64,000 nucleotides of DNA from Bacteroidaceae bacterium. GTDB taxonomy: Bacteria > Bacteroidota > Bacteroidia > Bacteroidales > Bacteroidaceae. Each line of letters starts with the position of its first letter. Position 1 is the stretch's first letter. Shown piece by piece: positions 1 through 8,027 of the stretch. The position numbers were made by a program, and so were the translations under genes. Under the pieces are notes generated by a model. That model saw nothing but the letters and a program-made list of their open reading frames with translations. It made no database searches and was not told the origin of the DNA. The stretch lies in contig JAFUVZ010000046.1 of assembly GCA_017471185.1 (NCBI GenBank), positions 1-64,000 of the forward strand, given 5' to 3'.

Positions 1-53
1 GTCTCCGCATATTATTCCCGAAAGCGGAGAATGGATCAACCTACCATCACTTT

Positions 54-292
54 TTCCCGACAGGAGGCTTACCCCCACTCCGCTCCAGGCATCAGCTTCC
101 CCGTGGCAAAGGTATTGCGCTGCATGTCTTTGTCAAGGCCGTGGCGGCAAGCCGTCATTTCCGGAAATCTCCACACCTGGGTAGTATTTCCCTCATGAGC
201 CTTGACAAAGGCACTCCACTGACCATGATTATGCCACAGGAAGCTGAAAGCCAGCGGGCTCAGGTAAGCTCCAATCCTGTCGGAAATTGATT
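54..292. repeat. Long imperfect inverted repeat (foldback DNA)
   Basis: Bases 54-139 and the reverse complement of 199-292 are clearly related. Both arms contain CCGACAGGA, then CTTACC, then TCAGCTTCC and GTGGCA, and the inner end is a perfect 12-base inverted pair, CTTTGTCAAGGC at 128-139 against 199-210. No convincing reading frame crosses it. It could be a miniature mobile element, the footprint of one, or a transcribed structured RNA. Bases 1-53 hold nothing I can name. Confidence 0.5.
235..250 (+). repeat. 16-base direct repeat, left copy (candidate attachment site)
   Basis: CACAGGAAGCTGAAAG occurs here and again, exactly and in the same orientation, at 7980-7995. The pair brackets the integrase and mobilization genes, as recombinase-generated ends would. 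This copy is also part of the foldback arm, so it could instead belong to a dispersed repeat family. Confidence 0.3.
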
Positions 293-363
293 AACGGCAG
301 GGAAAAGAAAATAGGATGTAAACTAAAACCGTAGCCGACGGGATAGAAACAGGCAGAAAAGAT

Positions 364-525
364 ATGGCAAAGAAATGGTGTGTATGGGATTGTAATCTTG
401 ACGAGGTTTTCCTGAGACAATATCGCGGGAGAGGGTATGAATACCAGGAGGCAAGAAGCCTTGCTGTCGCTGCTCGTAAGAAATATGGAGGTAAGTATGA
501 ACCTCGTGTAGAACCAAAAGAATAG
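364..525 (+). CDS. Small hypothetical protein, 53 residues
   Basis: An ATG at 364 opens a 53-residue frame that begins MAKKWCVWDCNLDEVF and ends in KYEPRVEPKE. It is rich in Trp, Tyr, Arg and Lys, as in a small cytoplasmic protein, and has no signal peptide or membrane segment. I do not recognise a family. It lies between foldback DNA and a relic of a ribbon-helix-helix protein. No strong promoter is visible upstream, so it may be a fragment of a decayed gene. Confidence 0.35.
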   Translation: MAKKWCVWDCNLDEVFLRQYRGRGYEYQEARSLAVAARKKYGGKYEPRVEPKE

Positions 526-579
526 AAGGTAACGGGAGCCTAACCAACTCCCCACTAAATAACCTATCAGAAAGCGAGT

Positions 580-642
580 ATGGCTGATTACATCCGCTCG
601 TTGATACGAAAAGATATGGAGTATGCTGAACAACATAAATAA
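580..642 (+). pseudogene. Possible C-terminal relic of a CopG/ParD-like antitoxin
   Basis: This 20-residue frame reads MADYIRSLIRKDMEYAEQHK. The YIRSLIRKDME part resembles the second helix of CopG/ParD ribbon-helix-helix antitoxins, which commonly read SEYIRxLIRxD. A neighbouring frame just upstream supplies LSESEY, so a frameshift may separate the two parts. No toxin gene is adjacent. The call rests on a short motif only. Confidence 0.25.
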
Positions 643-646
643 CAAC

Positions 647-677
647 TTATATATTTGGTATTTATTTGCTAACTTTG
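647..677 (+). promoter_or_regulatory. Probable promoter of the 737 gene
   Basis: TAACTTTG at 670-677 matches the Bacteroidetes -7 box TAnnTTTG. The -33 element, about 19 bases upstream at 647-650, is weak (TTAT). The start codon is 59 bases downstream. Confidence 0.5.
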
Positions 678-736
678 CAAAAAGATAAGAACATATTAAC
701 TAAGACCCCGGACTGATCGGTTAAACAGTTAAGATT

Positions 737-1465
737 ATGGCAAACGTATTTTTAGTTACTTACGGCGGACGCGCCAGCAACGGCAACACGTATGTACCCT
801 ACAAGGCAATAGCAAAGACAGCTGACGAGGCTATTGCAGTGATTAACAACTGGAAACCTTACGGCAAAAAATCATCACCAGATTGCATCAACGTAAATGA
901 GAGAACAGAACAGAAGATCCGCGACCTGTTCCGCGAGGGCTTCGGCACCTATCCCAGCGGAGAGCCACGCACCTACGCTGGCTTCCGCACTACTGGATGC
1001 GGTGCATGGGAAATAGGTTTCTATCCTGCACTTGCCGACACACTGGAGGAACATGAGCGTATCTACAATGAGCAGCGAAATGCGGCAAAAGCAGAGAGGT
1101 TGCGTCTCTCTGAAATTGCAAAGCAGAAACGCATCGACGAGCTGAATGAGGTTAGGCGTGGCTGGTATCACGTAGAGCTGGAGTTGGAATTGAGCGTATT
1201 TGCAACTCATGGTAACGACTACATCACCAACAGCACCTTTGAGGGCAACGTGATTGCTGAAAGCGGCATGGATGCTTACTGGAAGGCTGTGAAGTATGTG
1301 AAGGAGCATCCCGAAGAACTGACCCATCGCGGTAACATGGCAATACTTCAATTCTATGCACAGCCATACAGTAGCGACTACACTTTCCAGTTCCTTGGTG
1401 TGAAGACCGACGACGGCTATAGCGTGGAGAAGTGGAACGAATGGAAAGAGAAGGGAGAAATTTGA
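737..1465 (+). CDS. Hypothetical protein, 242 residues, apparently two related halves
   Basis: I do not recognise this protein. It has no signal peptide or membrane segment. Residues about 105-145 are charged and Lys/Arg/Glu-rich, probably helical or coiled coil. They join an N-terminal half (VFLVTYGG, then KAIAKTADEAIAVINNW) to a C-terminal half (WYHVELELELSVF, then VIAESGMDAYWKAVKYVKEH). Both halves show a beta hairpin followed by an Ala-rich helix, which suggests an internal duplication. A -7 box lies 59 bases upstream. The position beside a mobilizable element suggests accessory origin. It is probably a real gene, but no function can be given. Confidence 0.65.
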   Translation: MANVFLVTYGGRASNGNTYVPYKAIAKTADEAIAVINNWKPYGKKSSPDCINVNERTEQKIRDLFREGFGTYPSGEPRTYAGFRTTGCGAWEIGFYPALADTLEEHERIYNEQRNAAKAERLRLSEIAKQKRIDELNEVRRGWYHVELELELSVFATHGNDYITNSTFEGNVIAESGMDAYWKAVKYVKEHPEELTHRGNMAILQFYAQPYSSDYTFQFLGVKTDDGYSVEKWNEWKEKGEI

Positions 1466-1497
1466 ATGACAAAGTCGATAGAATTATATAAGAGACA

Positions 1498-1761
1498 ATG
1501 AGAATGAGAACGGTTCAAAGACATACATCTGAAGCTTGCATCCGGTTTGGTTTTTCAAACCGGAGCGTGTTCTCTTTGCCCGAAATGTCCGTTTTGGCCG
1601 TTTTCAGGCCCGTGGTGGCGTTTTCTTTCTTCGAATGGATGCGGAATACATCTGCGATTTTTGGCGCCCTTACAGCGTCTGAAATACGTTCATCAATACG
1701 CTGCTTGATGATTCGGGTGCCTCTGCGTCACCGCCCGTGGCGGTTTGCCGTGACAGATTAG
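1498..1761 (+). CDS. Doubtful reading frame or structured transcript, 87 codons
   Basis: An open frame of 87 codons begins 32 bases after the previous gene and ends just before a good terminator. Its product is rich in Arg, Ser and Phe, with FGFSNRSVFSLPEMSVLAVF near the start. From memory only, similar short frames are often annotated in Bacteroidales genomes. The DNA has strong local palindromes, for example GTCACCGCCCGTGGCGG near 1727. It may therefore be an RNA or repeat element rather than a protein gene. Confidence 0.25.
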   Translation: MRMRTVQRHTSEACIRFGFSNRSVFSLPEMSVLAVFRPVVAFSFFEWMRNTSAIFGALTASEIRSSIRCLMIRVPLRHRPWRFAVTD

Positions 1762-1787
1762 CCATAGACTGGAAAATGGAAAAACAA

Positions 1788-1817
1788 GAGGCACCTTCAG
1801 GGGATGCCTCTTTTTTT
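1788..1817 (+). terminator. Rho-independent terminator
   Basis: GAGGCA at 1788-1793 pairs with TGCCTC at 1805-1810 and is followed by seven T. It ends transcription from the 737 and 1498 region, just before the convergent mobilization operon. Confidence 0.8.
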
Positions 1818-1869
1818 ATGTCTGGACTTCGTTATTGTTTCAAAATACGTTCCTTTTGTGAAAAGATTA

Positions 1870-2334
1870 TTAATCTTGTTTATTATTAACCTTTTTCTCC
1901 AAGATTTCTAGCGCAGTTTTCATTTCATTTTCTATTTCATCTCGCTCATTATCTAAAAAAAGAGATAAGACGGCTGACAAAATAACTGTTCTGCTAAATC
2001 CTTTGTATTTAGGACTTTTAATAAGGAAATCCAATTTTTCTTTTAAACCCTTATCTATGTAAACAGGGATAATTTCCTTATTAACACCCATCCTTTTATA
2101 ATAAATAATTCTGTTCATGACAGCATTATTGTCTATGGCGTTTTCTACGGGTTTTTTGAAAGTGTTTTCTATAGTCTTTCTTCTTGCCACAGTTTCCTTG
2201 GTGTCATTTTTTCCAACATCTTCATTGTTCATGAAGTGCAGCAATCCCCTGATTGCTTTTGGTTCTTCTTCGAGTCTTTGCCTTTCTGTTTCAGACATCA
2301 TTGAAGACAGTGTATCTTTCTTTTTAGTATTCAT
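1870..2334 (-). CDS. Ribbon-helix-helix-like partner of ParA, 154 residues
   Basis: This small basic protein is the last gene of the mobilization operon, 47 bases after parA. Residues about 88-140 (VYIDKGLKEKLDFLIKSP, then FSRTVILSAVLSLFLDNE) look like a beta strand followed by two helices, as in the DNA-binding proteins that partner ParA on Bacteroidales plasmids and conjugative transposons (DUF3408-like). The N-terminal 80 residues are charged and probably disordered. By position it should bind a centromere-like or transfer-origin site and stimulate the ATPase. The family name is an inference from layout and fold pattern. Confidence 0.55.
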   Translation of the reverse strand: MNTKKKDTLSSMMSETERQRLEEEPKAIRGLLHFMNNEDVGKNDTKETVARRKTIENTFKKPVENAIDNNAVMNRIIYYKRMGVNKEIIPVYIDKGLKEKLDFLIKSPKYKGFSRTVILSAVLSLFLDNERDEIENEMKTALEILEKKVNNKQD

Positions 2335-2381
2335 TGTGCAAAAATAGTTTATTTTTTTTAATTTATGAAATTTACAATCAC

Positions 2382-3071
2382 TTATTTGAAGATTTCAGGT
2401 AAAATAATTGCATCTAATTTTTCAAAACACTCTTTAGTCACTTCTACCTGCCTTTTTGTATTATAAATCGTACTTAATCTTCCTATGTCAACGCAGTCCG
2501 TTACTTGGGGTAATACGGTTCCATATTGCGACAGAATCCTGTTCGTTTCTTTCTTTACCATTCTTTCCTTGACTGTACCCTCGTTTCTTTTTATCCTATT
2601 TGGGACGAAAAGCAATGAGTCTCTTGACTTCTCCATTTTTACTTTGTTGACAATTGATATAAACATGCTTGTGGAACTCATTACAATAGGGTCATATCTA
2701 AGTGGGCATATTATATAATCTGCACTATGGATACAAACACCAATGTTTTCGTTTATCTGACCAGGAAAGTCTATAATTACAACGGAATTTGGATTTTCAC
2801 CTACATATTTGGTTGCTGTTTCCATTAAAGTCAAGGACTGCTCATAAGTATTGACGTTAAAGCTATCTATTTCATAGCCAACATTTATTTCTTTACTGTC
2901 ATACAGACTCATGTCTTCATCCCTCAGTCTTTTTATAGACTTTTGGAAATCAATATCTGCTATAAGAACTTTTATGTTCTTATTGACTTCTGAAAGATGA
3001 TTGGCATATAAGACGGCTAACGTTGATTTGCCAACTCCCCCCTTCTGATTCGCAAACAGTAGTATAGGCAT
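2382..3071 (-). CDS. ParA/MinD-family ATPase of a mobilizable element
   Basis: The deviant Walker A motif ANQKGGVGKST covers residues 7-17, followed by the switch I region at IADIDFQKS and a Walker B-like VVIIDFPGQ. At 229 residues it has the size of the short ParA proteins found in Bacteroidales transfer regions (TraA-like). The ATG at 3071 gives the expected N-terminus MPILLF; a TTG two codons upstream is less likely. It follows the relaxase by 163 bases and precedes the ribbon-helix-helix-like gene. The likely role is segregation or support of mobilization of the excised element. Confidence 0.85.
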   Translation of the reverse strand: MPILLFANQKGGVGKSTLAVLYANHLSEVNKNIKVLIADIDFQKSIKRLRDEDMSLYDSKEINVGYEIDSFNVNTYEQSLTLMETATKYVGENPNSVVIIDFPGQINENIGVCIHSADYIICPLRYDPIVMSSTSMFISIVNKVKMEKSRDSLLFVPNRIKRNEGTVKERMVKKETNRILSQYGTVLPQVTDCVDIGRLSTIYNTKRQVEVTKECFEKLDAIILPEIFK

Positions 3072-3234
3072 ACTCAAATCTTTTTAATAAATGTCCAAAA
3101 ACAAGTGATAGAATTTTATTTTGCAAATATAATGATTTCCTCAAAAACTACCAAATAAAAACGTGAAAATATTTATTAATAAGTAAAAAATAAATAATAT
3201 GTTGCACTACTGTCCAAATAAATATATGTTGTTA

Positions 3235-4827
3235 TCATCGGCTGACATATTCGCCCTTTTTCTTTTTCTTTTTTTTCGTTGGATCATCACCTTCAACTCC
3301 ACCTACTTCATCGGGAATTATATAATCAATGCCTTCAATCAGTTCAGATAGAGCGTCATCTATCGATAGATTGCCAGATTCTTCTTTTTCGTATATGGTT
3401 TCATTTCGAGTATCGTTTGCATATAGTGATGATGTTATTTCTTCCTTAGACAGCCCAATGTCATTGTTCGTGAACATGACTGTCCGATTTTTATTAATAT
3501 GATTTATGAAAACAAGTTCTCCCGCAATTGAGTTTATACTGAAGTTATTCTCTCTTAGCCGTTCTATCGGATTCTCACTGTTGAGTATTTCACGCATGAA
3601 CTGTGTATAATATGATATATCTTCTGGATTTTTCTTTATTTTTTTCATGTCACCAGGAACCAGATTTAGCCCTGTTTTCTTATTTATATACAACAGTTCG
3701 GCTATAGAGTTTGGTTTGTATTTATTGAGTACATAATCTCTCTTGTTGTTATAAGCGATTTTTTCCTTAAGATTCTTGTCAAGGTCGCAGATTTTAATTT
3801 TTCCCCTCCATTTCTTCCTTACGGAATCCTTATCTATGTAGCCTCCTGCTTTATGCAGTATCTTGTTAATTTCACCTCTCGTGGCATAAGGGTTTTCTTC
3901 TAGTAGATGCCTTATTATTGAGTTAAAGTATTCAGCTCTTCCAGCTGCTTTGTTGTAATTACCCAAAAGAATCTTTACTGGAAGAATATCCTTTCCTTGC
4001 AATACTCTCCGGTTTCTATTGTCAACCATTGCGTAACCATACGGATTCCCTTGGTCTCCGAAGAAGAAAAAGTCGTATCCGAATTTTTCTTTCATAAAAG
4101 ATCGAAAATCTTCTTTTTTCATTTCAATTGAGTATTTAATCACCAGTGCTTTTATTTTTTTCTTCTCTTCTTTTTCCAATTCTCTCCAGTATCTTTTTTG
4201 ACAGAACATAATGAGGTCGTTGCTTATTGTCAGTTTGCCCCCTGCCTTCTGTATGGTAGTTTTGTTGTCGCCTGTCTCTTTTACAGAACAGCCTGCTCTT
4301 TCCAGAAGGAGGAAGAATTGTTTTTTGTTTGTAAAGCTGAACCTGAGTCTGTCAGCGACAAGCTGTCTTATTTCTTCATGCCTGTTTGTTTTTGACAGCT
4401 GGTCTATGATCTGGAGTGATCTTTTTTTTTCAAAGCTGTCATCAATCTTTAATCCTTGCCGGTTGATTCTTGTAGTGATGATATGGATATGATTGTTGTC
4501 TGTATTATTATGAAAATATATAATGTAAGGATTATCACCATACCCCATTTCTCGTAACCAGTCTTTTCCAGCCTGTAATAATTCTTCTTTACTCATATCT
4601 TTCCCTTTTGCAGAGATGGATACATGTAACTGTGGGTACTTTGTCCTGTCGTTCCTTGCGCTCCACTCTTCAAGGAATTTCTTGCAGCTGCTTGGTGTTT
4701 TTAACAATGCTTCTGCATCTCCAAAATTTTCCCTGCAAAGAAGTTCTGCCTCTCCTTTTTTTACTCTCCTCTCGTTATAGTCTATACCGGAAAAAGAGGA
4801 TGACTTTCTCAGAATTTTAGCTATCAT
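3235..4827 (-). CDS. Relaxase/mobilization nuclease (MobA/VirD2 type)
   Basis: This protein nicks the transfer origin and pilots the strand during mobilization. The N-terminal relaxase domain has Tyr17 (GIDYNERR) as the probable nucleophile and the metal-binding histidines His106, His113 and His115 in YFHNNTDNNHIHIITTR. The Lys- and Asn-rich remainder (about 130-490) is poorly conserved. The C-terminus ends in a run of lysines (KKKKKKKGEYVSR). Length is 530 residues from the ATG at 4827; a TTG eight codons upstream is unlikely. The operon order is MobC-like protein, relaxase, ParA, DNA-binding protein. No conjugation pore genes are present, so helper functions must come from elsewhere. Confidence 0.88.
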   Translation of the reverse strand: MIAKILRKSSSFSGIDYNERRVKKGEAELLCRENFGDAEALLKTPSSCKKFLEEWSARNDRTKYPQLHVSISAKGKDMSKEELLQAGKDWLREMGYGDNPYIIYFHNNTDNNHIHIITTRINRQGLKIDDSFEKKRSLQIIDQLSKTNRHEEIRQLVADRLRFSFTNKKQFFLLLERAGCSVKETGDNKTTIQKAGGKLTISNDLIMFCQKRYWRELEKEEKKKIKALVIKYSIEMKKEDFRSFMKEKFGYDFFFFGDQGNPYGYAMVDNRNRRVLQGKDILPVKILLGNYNKAAGRAEYFNSIIRHLLEENPYATRGEINKILHKAGGYIDKDSVRKKWRGKIKICDLDKNLKEKIAYNNKRDYVLNKYKPNSIAELLYINKKTGLNLVPGDMKKIKKNPEDISYYTQFMREILNSENPIERLRENNFSINSIAGELVFINHINKNRTVMFTNNDIGLSKEEITSSLYANDTRNETIYEKEESGNLSIDDALSELIEGIDYIIPDEVGGVEGDDPTKKKKKKKGEYVSR

Positions 4828-4966
4828 AAATATTTTTATTATAGAATACAAAGTAAACTCTATGTACTATTTAGTATTTAGTAATAAGTTTATAGTTTTT
4901 ATTTTTTAGTAATTATTCTGGATTAAATATTTTTTAGTAAATAGTTTTTGTATTTATTCAAGAGCC

Positions 4967-5359
4967 TCAATGCCTCTTGTAATGTTGAATGAATGAAAGA
5001 AAGCGAACATGAAACGCGTTTACCTCTTGGAATAATAATCGCATACTGCTAATGTATTTACTTGTTTCCATAATTGGTTCTACGTCATCTATGCCGAGTC
5101 TTTCACATCTGTTACAGTAGTTGGCTATTGAGTTAATGTTATTTTCAAATTTTTTAAGGCTAGTATTCCATTCCTTGAACGCTTTGCCAGCAGCCTCGAT
5201 GACATCTATTCTTTTTTTTAGGTATTTGTCATCGTAGTGATTTACCGCATTCAGTATGAAATAAGACATTGCATTGTTTTCCCCCGCTTTCCTTTTTATC
5301 AGGTTGTATTCCTTTTCCGTTACCCTGATATCTATGTGTTTGGTCTTCTTTTCTTTCAT
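4967..5359 (-). CDS. MobC-like mobilization accessory protein
   Basis: A 130-residue basic protein lies upstream of the relaxase. The start (KHIDIRVTEKEYNLIKRKAGE) has the strand-helix pattern of ribbon-helix-helix relaxosome proteins. The rest is helical and includes FENNINSIANYCNR, similar to the core of bacterial MobC proteins (LxxIGNNLNQIAR). It probably binds the transfer origin and helps the relaxase. The 138-base gap before the relaxase is AT-rich and carries an AGTATTTAGT sequence that recurs upstream. Confidence 0.7.
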   Translation of the reverse strand: MKEKKTKHIDIRVTEKEYNLIKRKAGENNAMSYFILNAVNHYDDKYLKKRIDVIEAAGKAFKEWNTSLKKFENNINSIANYCNRCERLGIDDVEPIMETSKYISSMRLLFQEVNAFHVRFLSFIQHYKRH

Positions 5360-5639
5360 AATTTTGAAAATTAAATAAAAAAACTGCGAGTTGCGAGCTG
5401 TTTTTAAGTTCCACTAAGTCAACTTGATGTTGACGGTGGCAAGTTGTTTTTGTCCGACAAAAACACAACTTGCATTTGGATTTTGCAAACATGTAAATCC
5501 GCAGCAAATATATTGGAAAACAATCCCAAAAAACGGGATTTAAAAAAACAATAGGGAAAAGAATAAAAATACGTTTTTTGCACATGGGGTATCCACGGTT
5601 ATTTCTCACCTGCTTCGTTTTTTTTGTGTTTATAAATAA

Positions 5640-5821
5640 TGTTTATTAAACACTAAATATTACATACTGCATAGTATTTAGTTTTTACTATACACTGGAT
5701 AGTAATTATTAATTATTGAATTTTACACACTAAATACTAAAGACTATATATTATTCTTTTTTTTACTATTTACTTATTAGTTATTATTAAATAGTGATTA
5801 CTAATTAATGTTTATTGTTTA
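5640..5821. repeat. AT-rich region with repeated AGTATTTAGT boxes
   Basis: The gap between the integrase and the mobilization genes (5360-5821) has no gene. AGTATTTAGT occurs at 5673-5682 and inverted at 5730-5739, with a further copy at 4873-4882 between the two mob genes. Such boxes could be binding sites for the element's recombinase, MobC-like protein or ParA partner, or part of the transfer origin. No nick site can be assigned. Confidence 0.45.
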
Positions 5822-7261
5822 CTAATTCGGATCCTGGTATTTGTTGTTGTATTGAATAATCATTTCCCTGAGTTGTTTGTTTGTAAGGTTGTTTAGTTGG
5901 TCATAAAGGAATTCCCTCTCTGTTTTAATGTCGAAAACTGCAGTTGCATGTTTGCGCTGCTCGTCATCTTGGGCCATGTATTTTTCCATTACTGAGTAAG
6001 AATGATGACCGGTGATACGCCTAACTTCTTCGGCAGTAGCACCCAACTTGAGTGCCAAACTTACAAAAGTTCTTCTACCAGAGTGGAAAGAAATAACTTC
6101 GTATTTAGGTTTAACACTCTTGTACGTCTTATTACCTATCCTGTATGCAATGGTAACAGGAGCGTCAATACCGGCCATCTGGCAGAGTTCTTTTATATGG
6201 ACGTTACATTTTTGGTTGCTGACAGTCAACATTGCTTTGCCGTCTTGCGGTGGAAACATTCGGTATTTTTCTATAATTTCACGGCTGAATCTATTGAGGT
6301 TGATTCTCAATAGATGATCAGTTTTTTCTGTCACTACACTGATTACGTCATTGACGATGTTCTCTCTCTTGAGCGCGGCCACATCGCTGTACCGAAGGCC
6401 TGTTGTGCATGAGAAAATAAACATGTCTCGTACAACTTCAAGATGTTTCTTGTCTGGTGGTATTGTGAAATCATGCAAGGTTTTAAATTCATCCCAGGTA
6501 AGGAATACTATTTCCTTGTCTCGAACATCCGTAAGCGAGGATTTGAATTGTATAACCTCATCGCTGACCCCGGCACCTTTTTTCTTGCAGAATTTGAGGA
6601 ACCATTGCGCTATTTTTATCCATTTAGCTGATGTAGAGTTACGGAGTCCTCTTCTGACAAGATTCATCTGAAAATGCTGCATGACTTCCACTGTTATGTC
6701 TTTTGGCTTTAGCTGTTCCTTTGGATCGATTTCTATCCAGTGGTTTTTCAAAGCTGCTACTTTTTCTACAACGTCATCAGACCAGAAATGTACCGTGAGC
6801 CCTTCATTAAGAAAGTCTTTGAAGTAATCGTATAATGTCTTGCTGTCATCAATGGTTAAAGACAAGGCCATTCCGGCTTTTTTCTTTCTGTTTCTTCTGC
6901 TGATTTCATCATCAGAACATAATTCGTTGATCACAGCGTTTTTCAATTCTTCTTTGGTGGGAATTATGTTATCAATACTGAATCTGATAAAGCTTCGTTT
7001 AATAGAATCAATAGTTTTTGTTATCAAATAATTGATAGAGGTTGCCGTTGATGGCTTTCCTAAGTGATAGTGTGTAGTATGTTTCACAGCACATTGCCCC
7101 GCATGGTTCCATTTAGTGGAATTTGCATAGCAACCTACAGTAAAACAGACTTCGTTATTTTTCCATCGAACCCTGGCTATGACCTGTCCACTTGGGTCTT
7201 CTCCTTCCATAGCGGCTTTCGGTCTTTTAATAAATACACGCACGTTATACTTTGCTTCCAT
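5822..7261 (-). CDS. Tyrosine recombinase/integrase of the mobilizable element
   Basis: This 479-residue phage-type integrase has the Bacteroidetes domain order: an N-terminal arm-binding region (about 1-100), a SAM-like core-binding domain (about 140-235) and a C-terminal catalytic domain (about 255-450). The catalytic residues are visible: Arg290 (TTGLRYSD), Lys313, His393 and Arg396 (SFHSGRRTF), His419 (GHHS) and nucleophile Tyr428 (EKYMA). The gene reads toward the mobilization genes. It should integrate and excise the element by site-specific recombination. All active-site residues are intact, so it is probably functional. Confidence 0.92.
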   Translation of the reverse strand: MEAKYNVRVFIKRPKAAMEGEDPSGQVIARVRWKNNEVCFTVGCYANSTKWNHAGQCAVKHTTHYHLGKPSTATSINYLITKTIDSIKRSFIRFSIDNIIPTKEELKNAVINELCSDDEISRRNRKKKAGMALSLTIDDSKTLYDYFKDFLNEGLTVHFWSDDVVEKVAALKNHWIEIDPKEQLKPKDITVEVMQHFQMNLVRRGLRNSTSAKWIKIAQWFLKFCKKKGAGVSDEVIQFKSSLTDVRDKEIVFLTWDEFKTLHDFTIPPDKKHLEVVRDMFIFSCTTGLRYSDVAALKRENIVNDVISVVTEKTDHLLRINLNRFSREIIEKYRMFPPQDGKAMLTVSNQKCNVHIKELCQMAGIDAPVTIAYRIGNKTYKSVKPKYEVISFHSGRRTFVSLALKLGATAEEVRRITGHHSYSVMEKYMAQDDEQRKHATAVFDIKTEREFLYDQLNNLTNKQLREMIIQYNNKYQDPN

Positions 7262-7575
7262 TTTTTATGTGACTTCAAAAAACATGTAACTTTGTCTGGT
7301 GCAAAGATAGGGAAATTTAATTGTAAATTTGATGAAAATACCCCCCTTTTTTATATGTGAAAAAATCGTGATATTATGGATAATATAATCAACTGGTAAT
7401 CATGTAACAGCCTTATAATTAAAGAATTTTCCAGTTTTGTTTTATTGTCACATTTTTTTTACATTCCCCCAGCTTCCGCTAATGTGTACTGATAATCAGG
7501 GAGTAGCGTTCATCTACTCTTTTTTTTTCGCTCTATTTGTGAAAAAGCCTGTTTTAAGGGCAAAAAAAAAGATTA

Positions 7576-7850
7576 TTCTCTTTCCTATCGCTCAGTATCT
7601 GCCTTTGGTCTTATCCCATACGGTCGGCTCTGCCGTCTGCTGTCTGCATTGCTGAAGCCTACTGTGGTATGAGCCGAAGCCTTCTTCCGGTGTCCGCAGT
7701 ATCTGCCATGAGTCGCCGGAATGCCTCCCGTACCCCTATGGAAATGCCTCCCGTCTGCCGTAACAGATACTGCGTCGGGTCTTGGAAACGGCTCCTTTCA
7801 GCCGTGGGAGGCATCTTGACGCAGAATGGCGTCTCATGTCTTTGGCATGG
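7576..7850. repeat. Palindromic intergenic repeat element
   Basis: No gene lies in 7262-8027. Within it are paired motifs: CGCAGTATCTG near 7695 against CAGATACTGCG near 7766, and ATGCCTCCC near 7745 against GGGAGGCAT near 7806. A related element is present at 53390-53590, with TAACAGATAtTGCG and GGGAGGCATC in the same order. The likely options are a dispersed palindromic repeat or a structured RNA. Confidence 0.55.
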
Positions 7851-7863
7851 GCTTTTATCTCAC

Positions 7864-7982
7864 GTGTGAAGCGGTGAAGTTACTTTTACTAACTTTCATA
7901 TATACGTGACATTTAGGTTAAAGGTAAATAAAAAAATATATATATAGAAAAAGTCGCCTATGCGAGCTTCACCGCTTCACAC
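7864..7982. repeat. Perfect 16-base inverted repeat flanking 87 bases
   Basis: GTGTGAAGCGGTGAAG at 7864-7879 is the exact reverse complement of 7967-7982. The 87 bases between them are AT-rich and contain TAACTTTC, one base off the -7 box consensus. This layout could be a hairpin, a recombinase target or an invertible promoter segment. Confidence 0.6.
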
Positions 7983-7995
7983 AGGAAGCTGAAAG
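7980..7995 (+). repeat. 16-base direct repeat, right copy (candidate attachment site)
   Basis: This is an exact copy of 235-250, and a GGTAAGC is also shared a little downstream of both. If the pair marks the ends, the integrated element is about 7.7 kb. Confidence 0.3.
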
Positions 7996-8027
7996 AAGGT
8001 GAACCGTCGGTTGGTAAGCAGGCTTTT

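Noticed and set aside
229..645. 138-codon minus-strand frame at the left edge
   Set aside because: It crosses the foldback arm, has the Phe/Leu-rich composition of antisense AT-rich DNA, and conflicts with the plus-strand small frames.
7437..7869. Two plus-strand frames of about 70 codons between the integrase and SUI1
   Set aside because: They overlap the palindromic element and have no start context or family resemblance.
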